From: Haliotis asinina
Taxonomy: Eukaryota; Mollusca; Gastropoda; Lepetellida; Haliotidae
Direction: 5' to 3'
Length of the DNA stretch: 64,000 nt
NCBI RefSeq assembly: GCF_037392515.1
Contig: NC_090285.1
Coordinates: forward strand, 1,429,501-1,493,500
The number at the start of each line of letters is the position of its first letter. The stretch's first letter is position 1. Below, piece after piece: positions 59,569 to 64,000 of this stretch. The position numbers were made by a program, and so were the translations under genes. The notes under the pieces are model-generated. The model did no database searches and had not been told where the DNA came from. It saw nothing but the letters and a program-made list of their open reading frames with translations.

Positions 59569-59702
59569 AGTAGTATAGGGAATGATAGTCCGAAAACACT
59601 TTTCAAAAACCCCTCTAAAAAGCCTCATTTACTAAATGAGGCTTTGGTGGGACCATTAGCTCTTGCTATTATTGCCCCTACTACAAAGCCACGCCATCAC
59701 GT

Positions 59703-60671
59703 TTACCGTGACTTGGCAGGCGGTAACACTGTGCCGTACGGTACGATCAATAATTCTTCTCTTACAAATCCCCTACCCGGCCCATCCCTCAAGTAGTACA
59801 AGTTAGGTTCGTCGGCTTTCATATCCACTTTATCTATGTTGTAAGTTTTGACTGACCATATAGGATCGGTGGCTCGCTTACGGTTATCGCCCTCGTGTTC
59901 CCCCGGCTGGTATAGATACCTAACTAAGGCCCTATCTGGTATCTGTTTCTCCTTTCCACGCAATGGAGCAGACGACTCTGCTAACACTGATTTTAGTTTG
60001 ATAGCGTCTGCCGGTTTCTTACCAGTGAGCCGGGTTACTTCATGGTTGATTGCCGACACCACCTCGGGTAACCTCGCTACCCATTCGGTCGATCGTTTTC
60101 CAGTGGTTGTCATTTCCCTAGCATATTGATGACCGAACAAGCGCTCAGCCAAAGTCCTATTAAATCTCTCAACTATAGCTTGGCTGCGATGGGCTCCGGC
60201 CGTGCCACGTCTGGCCTTTGTATCGTGTTTGGCTAGCAGTTGTGAAACGGCACCCATGAACTCCCGTCCGGGATCAACTTGCAGCTCTGTTGGCCAAGTC
60301 AGCGGGCTGCGTTTGTATATACGTTCAAATCCTCTGGCTACCTGGGCCGAATCTTTCGTGGTCAAGGGTTCGGCTTCCTTGTAACGACTGGCTACGTCCA
60401 CTACGGTTAAGGCATACTTGTACCTCTTATCATGAGGTAGGAACAGTAGGTCTGCCTGGTGAATTCTATTAGGTATGTTAATTCCGAAACTCCTTCTAGG
60501 TACGTAGCGTGGCGCTGGCAAATAGATCTGCCACAGGGCTTGTTTTTCAAGCCACGCTTTGGCTTTCTCCGGTGATACTCGCGCCATTTTAGCTAGCTTA
60601 TCTACTGCGCTAGCTCCTTTCCAATATCCACGCGGGCTGTAATAAATAGCCTCAAATTTTTTCATGTCCAT
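59703..60671 (-). CDS. Retrovirus-type DDE integrase, Polinton-like copy 2
   Basis: 322 residues, same length as in copy 1. Core motifs QADLLFLP, TVVDVASRY, LQVDPGREFMG and IVERFNRTLAERLF carry the presumed catalytic acids. The start overlaps the end of the polymerase frame by 20 bp, as in copy 1, which suggests a fixed family arrangement. Confidence 0.92.
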   Translation of the reverse strand: MDMKKFEAIYYSPRGYWKGASAVDKLAKMARVSPEKAKAWLEKQALWQIYLPAPRYVPRRSFGINIPNRIHQADLLFLPHDKRYKYALTVVDVASRYKEAEPLTTKDSAQVARGFERIYKRSPLTWPTELQVDPGREFMGAVSQLLAKHDTKARRGTAGAHRSQAIVERFNRTLAERLFGHQYAREMTTTGKRSTEWVARLPEVVSAINHEVTRLTGKKPADAIKLKSVLAESSAPLRGKEKQIPDRALVRYLYQPGEHEGDNRKRATDPIWSVKTYNIDKVDMKADEPNLYYLRDGPGRGFVREELLIVPYGTVLPPAKSR

Positions 60672-63600
60672 ACGCGTATGTGTTTATACCATCAATAGCT
60701 ATCCAACGTTTCGTGTCCATAGGCGATAGGGACGTCTTGTTTATAGTCAGTCCGTATATCTTATGTCCATCACTTCTAAGCGTGTTCATCTTATGCCTAA
60801 AGGTACGGGTCTTGAACAGGGCCTCCTTGAATCTGGCGTGTTTGATGTGTTGTTTCACCACATACTTCTTAACCCCCTTAGCCTTCCGGATCTCACTATT
60901 GTCGGCTTTCAGTATGGAGTACATCTTAGGTCTCAAACCTATGTACTCGGCTATTGGCGTGCCAGCACACTCGTCCTTCATCTTACCTAGGACCTTTTTA
61001 TTTACCGTGCTGTGTATAGTATGGGTCTTAGGATAGTCGCTGGTGTCATATAAATCGAGGTGTTTCCCCATGTCCTCGTACACGTCCTCGGTTCGAATCT
61101 CCATCAGCAGGGAATCAGTGTCAGTGTACAACACTTCGCACCTGTCGCCGTACTGTTTCTTGAGCTCGTTGTAGTAAAAGTCGTACATCAGGTGTTTGGA
61201 TAAATCGAGGATACTCATCCCAACGTAAACAGGTCGGTTGAATTTTATGTGACTTTTCTTCATGTGTATGGCAACTAGGTCGTCTGTGAATATTTTATTA
61301 CGGTTGAATGCCGGACTGGCTATCAATTTCCTGAGCTTGTCTTCCTCACTAGATCTAACCAGTTTCACGGTTACGCGTTTCCTCAGGTTTTCCATAGTCT
61401 TACCAAACACCGAGTTGTTCATGAGCTTGTAGAGATTTTTCTCAAAATCACTGGTGGCTTTTTTTCGTAGGTCTGTGTTCATTCTGATGTAGGGCTCCAT
61501 CCATGGGCTCTGGTCGAACATGAGCACCCTGTGTATTTTGGTCAGCCTCATACCCAATGACAGGTACAGCTGTAGGTTGCGATAGTGAACTATGTACTTG
61601 GTCTTATTCATTAAGTTAGGCACGAGTTTTTCAACGTCCGCCACACGACCACCTGACAAGTTATGTTGGTACTCAGACATCCAGTCTGTGTTAACCTTCA
61701 TACGTTCGGGTGCAAGGGGATAGCTGTTGTGCGATGCGTGTAATGCCTTGGGATACTCTAAGTCAACTTCGAGGATATACCCTTTGTTCGAATCTGGTGC
61801 AATGCTCATAACATCAACGTTTGGTACCCATTCGAATCCCCCTGTAGGTAGATACTGGCTCATGGCCCAGCCGTACAGGTTGTTTGCGTCGAGGTATAGA
61901 ATGTGATTGGTTGGTTTGTTAGGATCGTAACCTTTCACGTATTGATTATTTGCTTTAGCGTATCGTTTGGATGCCATGGAAATCCCACCTCGCAAGCCCT
62001 TCTCAATGAATAGGTGCATGTCGTAATCTGTGAGCAATTCCAAATTAACTCCGGTCTTTCTAAGCAAGGCGTCCCACGACAGACCTGGGCTGGTGTAATA
62101 CCATGCGGGGTCGAGTTTATACTGCTTTAAACAGGTCCGCCTGAACGTTTCAAACACGTCGGCTAACAGCAGTACATCTGTCCTCAAGTACAGATCGTGA
62201 TAATCGCCCAGGTTCTTACAACCCAGTTTATTCCATACGTTAATCGCGTGCGAGTAATCGTCTCGTGAGACTGACGCCTCATTCAGCTTGCTATAAAAGC
62301 AGTCGATAGGAGGTAGTCTGGTCTCTGTGAACTTAGCCCAGCTATCCATGTACTCATATGGGTATACGCCCTTCCTCATGAGCAGGTGTCTAGTCTCGGC
62401 GTCTGTGTATCGATCGGTGATAGGGAAGGTATTGTTGGCCTTGACCAGACTGTCGAGTGACGACAGGAGGAATTGAAACGAGTCAATGAACCTAAGTCCG
62501 TTTAAGCTGAAGGAGATGTATCTCTCCATGTTGTTTGGGATGCACGATATATTACCATCGATTTTCGCGATGGCCTGCATGATCAAGTGAGAGTCGTATC
62601 CTCTCAAGTTGTGAAAGACAACGGGAATGTTTATTGTCTTAGGATTGATTTTAAGCTTGAGGTTGCACGCGTTGTGAGCGGCGCCTCTATACTTACCAGT
62701 TATGTGGCAGTGATCTCTCACCGAATCACCGTTAAGTGGCGAGTCGCACACGTGACAGTTAGTGCTACTGGCGTGAGCTAGCTTGTCGGCTCTGGTCATA
62801 CGCATTGGAGCGATTTTATACAATGCATTCCTAATAATTTTTTCTTCCTCCTGCAAGCACTTTAGAAACCTTTCAGCCGCGTCAGGACCCCTATACACTA
62901 CCGGAGCTTTCGTTTCCCCGTCACAACGGACGACAATGTATCCAAACGAACAGGCTTTATGCTCTTGTGTTTTGTGTGTGAAACTCCCACTAGTGGATGA
63001 TTCCCCTACAATTAAGGCTTCGAAGTCGGCGTATATAATATAAGGCACAGACATTTGATTCTTGTGATTGTCGAATTTTAGGATATTTTCACCTTCCTTA
63101 GGCATTTCGACTCGTATGGCCGTCTGCCCAACACCTTGGCAATCCTCCAGGTGGGATTCTAATAAATCGGCCCGACTGAAACAGTGTAGGCATCGTACAC
63201 AAAAGTGTTTTTCCCCAACGTGTTTCGACTGGTCGTGCAACAACCGGCTGAGATGTTTTATCCACGTGTAGTGATACGTTTCACTTTTTTGAATCATGAA
63301 TAAATTAATAACTTGACAATCCTTCACCGGGCTGACCCTGTGTATTATTGTTGTATTACCTTCGTGCCCAAAGACATTTATAGCCAGATTATTCTGTTTT
63401 TCTACTTTAGTGATCTGGGATATTGGGGTGGGTTCATCTATACCATCCCAGTTAAGCCCATCGTCCTGTGGATAATTAGAAGGCCTGTTCGGATTAGTGG
63501 CAGCTGGAAATAAGGCTGACCTGATAGATAACCTCAAGCAATCGTTTCCTCTATTCTTAACGTTTACTATGGCTTGTTTGTTCTTATAGTAGGGAGGCAA

Positions 63601-63999
63601 GGCTAGGTATGACCCACCTCTGAACGGCACGTATTTAGCTATATCTAGATAGACATTATCGATTTTATCTACAACCCACCCGGACCCTAAGTGTGTGTAG
63701 CGTTCTAGGTATTCTCGTATCTGCTGAAAACTATTATCGATTGATGTGTCAATGGTCTCTGCATGTGTGACGACCTCTTGTTTGCCTCGGAAGTAAGGTT
63801 GAACATACTCAGTGGTACTCCCAACCTGCTTATCGAGCGACATTTTCACTGTGATCTGAAACTTGATACTTCCTAGATTATTTAGTTCCTGGTTGACCTT
63901 ATCAGCTATCAGAGGCTTAATATCTGTAATGTCTATGTTTCTATCAATGTGCATGCGCCAACCTCTCAAATAATTGCCTACGGCGTGCTCAGTGCGCAC
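60652..63999 (-). CDS. Protein-primed family B DNA polymerase, Polinton-like copy 2
   Basis: 1115 residues to the window edge. In order: N-terminal region with a C2H2-like CVRCLHCFSRADLLESHLED (about 265-285), exonuclease start IIYADFEAL (about 320), a CHVCDSP..DHCHITGKYRG..CN zinc module like that of endonuclease VII (about 417-450), then polymerase motifs LYLDANNLYGWAMSQYLP, KLMNNSVFGK and YTDTDSLL. It may continue upstream beyond the window. Confidence 0.93.
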   Translation of the reverse strand: MRTEHAVGNYLRGWRMHIDRNIDITDIKPLIADKVNQELNNLGSIKFQITVKMSLDKQVGSTTEYVQPYFRGKQEVVTHAETIDTSIDNSFQQIREYLERYTHLGSGWVVDKIDNVYLDIAKYVPFRGGSYLALPPYYKNKQAIVNVKNRGNDCLRLSIRSALFPAATNPNRPSNYPQDDGLNWDGIDEPTPISQITKVEKQNNLAINVFGHEGNTTIIHRVSPVKDCQVINLFMIQKSETYHYTWIKHLSRLLHDQSKHVGEKHFCVRCLHCFSRADLLESHLEDCQGVGQTAIRVEMPKEGENILKFDNHKNQMSVPYIIYADFEALIVGESSTSGSFTHKTQEHKACSFGYIVVRCDGETKAPVVYRGPDAAERFLKCLQEEEKIIRNALYKIAPMRMTRADKLAHASSTNCHVCDSPLNGDSVRDHCHITGKYRGAAHNACNLKLKINPKTINIPVVFHNLRGYDSHLIMQAIAKIDGNISCIPNNMERYISFSLNGLRFIDSFQFLLSSLDSLVKANNTFPITDRYTDAETRHLLMRKGVYPYEYMDSWAKFTETRLPPIDCFYSKLNEASVSRDDYSHAINVWNKLGCKNLGDYHDLYLRTDVLLLADVFETFRRTCLKQYKLDPAWYYTSPGLSWDALLRKTGVNLELLTDYDMHLFIEKGLRGGISMASKRYAKANNQYVKGYDPNKPTNHILYLDANNLYGWAMSQYLPTGGFEWVPNVDVMSIAPDSNKGYILEVDLEYPKALHASHNSYPLAPERMKVNTDWMSEYQHNLSGGRVADVEKLVPNLMNKTKYIVHYRNLQLYLSLGMRLTKIHRVLMFDQSPWMEPYIRMNTDLRKKATSDFEKNLYKLMNNSVFGKTMENLRKRVTVKLVRSSEEDKLRKLIASPAFNRNKIFTDDLVAIHMKKSHIKFNRPVYVGMSILDLSKHLMYDFYYNELKKQYGDRCEVLYTDTDSLLMEIRTEDVYEDMGKHLDLYDTSDYPKTHTIHSTVNKKVLGKMKDECAGTPIAEYIGLRPKMYSILKADNSEIRKAKGVKKYVVKQHIKHARFKEALFKTRTFRHKMNTLRSDGHKIYGLTINKTSLSPMDTKRWIAIDGINTYAYGHEKI

Positions 64000-64000
64000 A

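Larger units (their letters stand above)
59569..64000 (-). mobile_element. Polinton-like element, copy 2, fossil in a TUBGCP2 intron, runs off the window
   Basis: Starts agtagtatagggaatga like copy 1, directly at the 33-bp array, and continues past the right edge. Parts seen, all on the minus strand: terminal region, integrase (59703-60671) and family B DNA polymerase (60652-63999 or beyond). The visible part looks whole; the rest cannot be judged. Close protein identity with copy 1 shows both are young, but the outer 130 bp differ strongly, so they belong to two subfamilies. It lies in the host gene's orientation. Confidence 0.9.

Noticed and set aside
58855-59606. Open frames of 313 and 216 codons on opposite strands
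   Set aside because: Both come from the 33-bp minisatellite, which is open on both strands at once.

Overview
The window looks like a piece of a gastropod mollusc nuclear genome, most likely abalone (Haliotis) or another vetigastropod. Three things point there. The genes are split by introns with GT-AG borders. Two short interspersed repeats, a tRNA-headed SINE and an approximately 270-bp repeat with a (gtga/actc)n end, match what I remember from Haliotis DNA. The proteins are animal families (SLC22 carrier, ankyrin/TRP-type channel, gamma-tubulin complex protein 2). The species call is from memory of the repeats, not from a search. About 30 percent of the window (roughly 19 kb) is tandem repeat, and almost all long open frames in the window are by-products of those arrays.

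Layout. 1-703 minisatellite. 772-1894 three exons of an SLC22 organic cation/carnitine-type transporter on the minus strand, whose 3' exons lie left of the window. 2.64-6.23 kb a 3.6-kb element with long inverted arms and no genes. 6.4-9.2 kb mostly noncoding, with a minisatellite that carries a perfect 32-bp palindrome. 9281-9609 a GC-rich candidate exon of an unknown plus-strand gene. 10.0-14.3 kb two large minisatellites.

14.4-34.4 kb and 38.4-50.6 kb hold two tandem, same-strand paralogous genes for ankyrin-containing six-transmembrane TRP-superfamily channels. I could rebuild 14 and 13 exons by matching splice phase. Eleven of the twelve internal exons shared by the two genes have identical lengths. 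Copy A carries a compact Polinton-like element (21297-25194) in the intron between its S5 and pore exons, and a 7.8-kb, 36-bp minisatellite in the intron after S6. Copy B carries a 32-bp and a 53-bp minisatellite in its last two introns; the 53-bp array copies the splice donor next to it.

53.9-58.8 kb holds the last four coding exons of TUBGCP2 on the minus strand, convergent with channel copy B. A second Polinton-like element (59569 to beyond 64000, minus strand) sits in an upstream TUBGCP2 intron, inserted at the edge of a 33-bp minisatellite. The two Polinton-like elements share a protein-primed family B DNA polymerase and a retrovirus-type integrase at about 94 percent amino-acid identity (counted by eye for the integrase). 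The host genes have no evident joint pathway; the shared theme is a tandemly duplicated channel locus that has accumulated many repeats in its introns.
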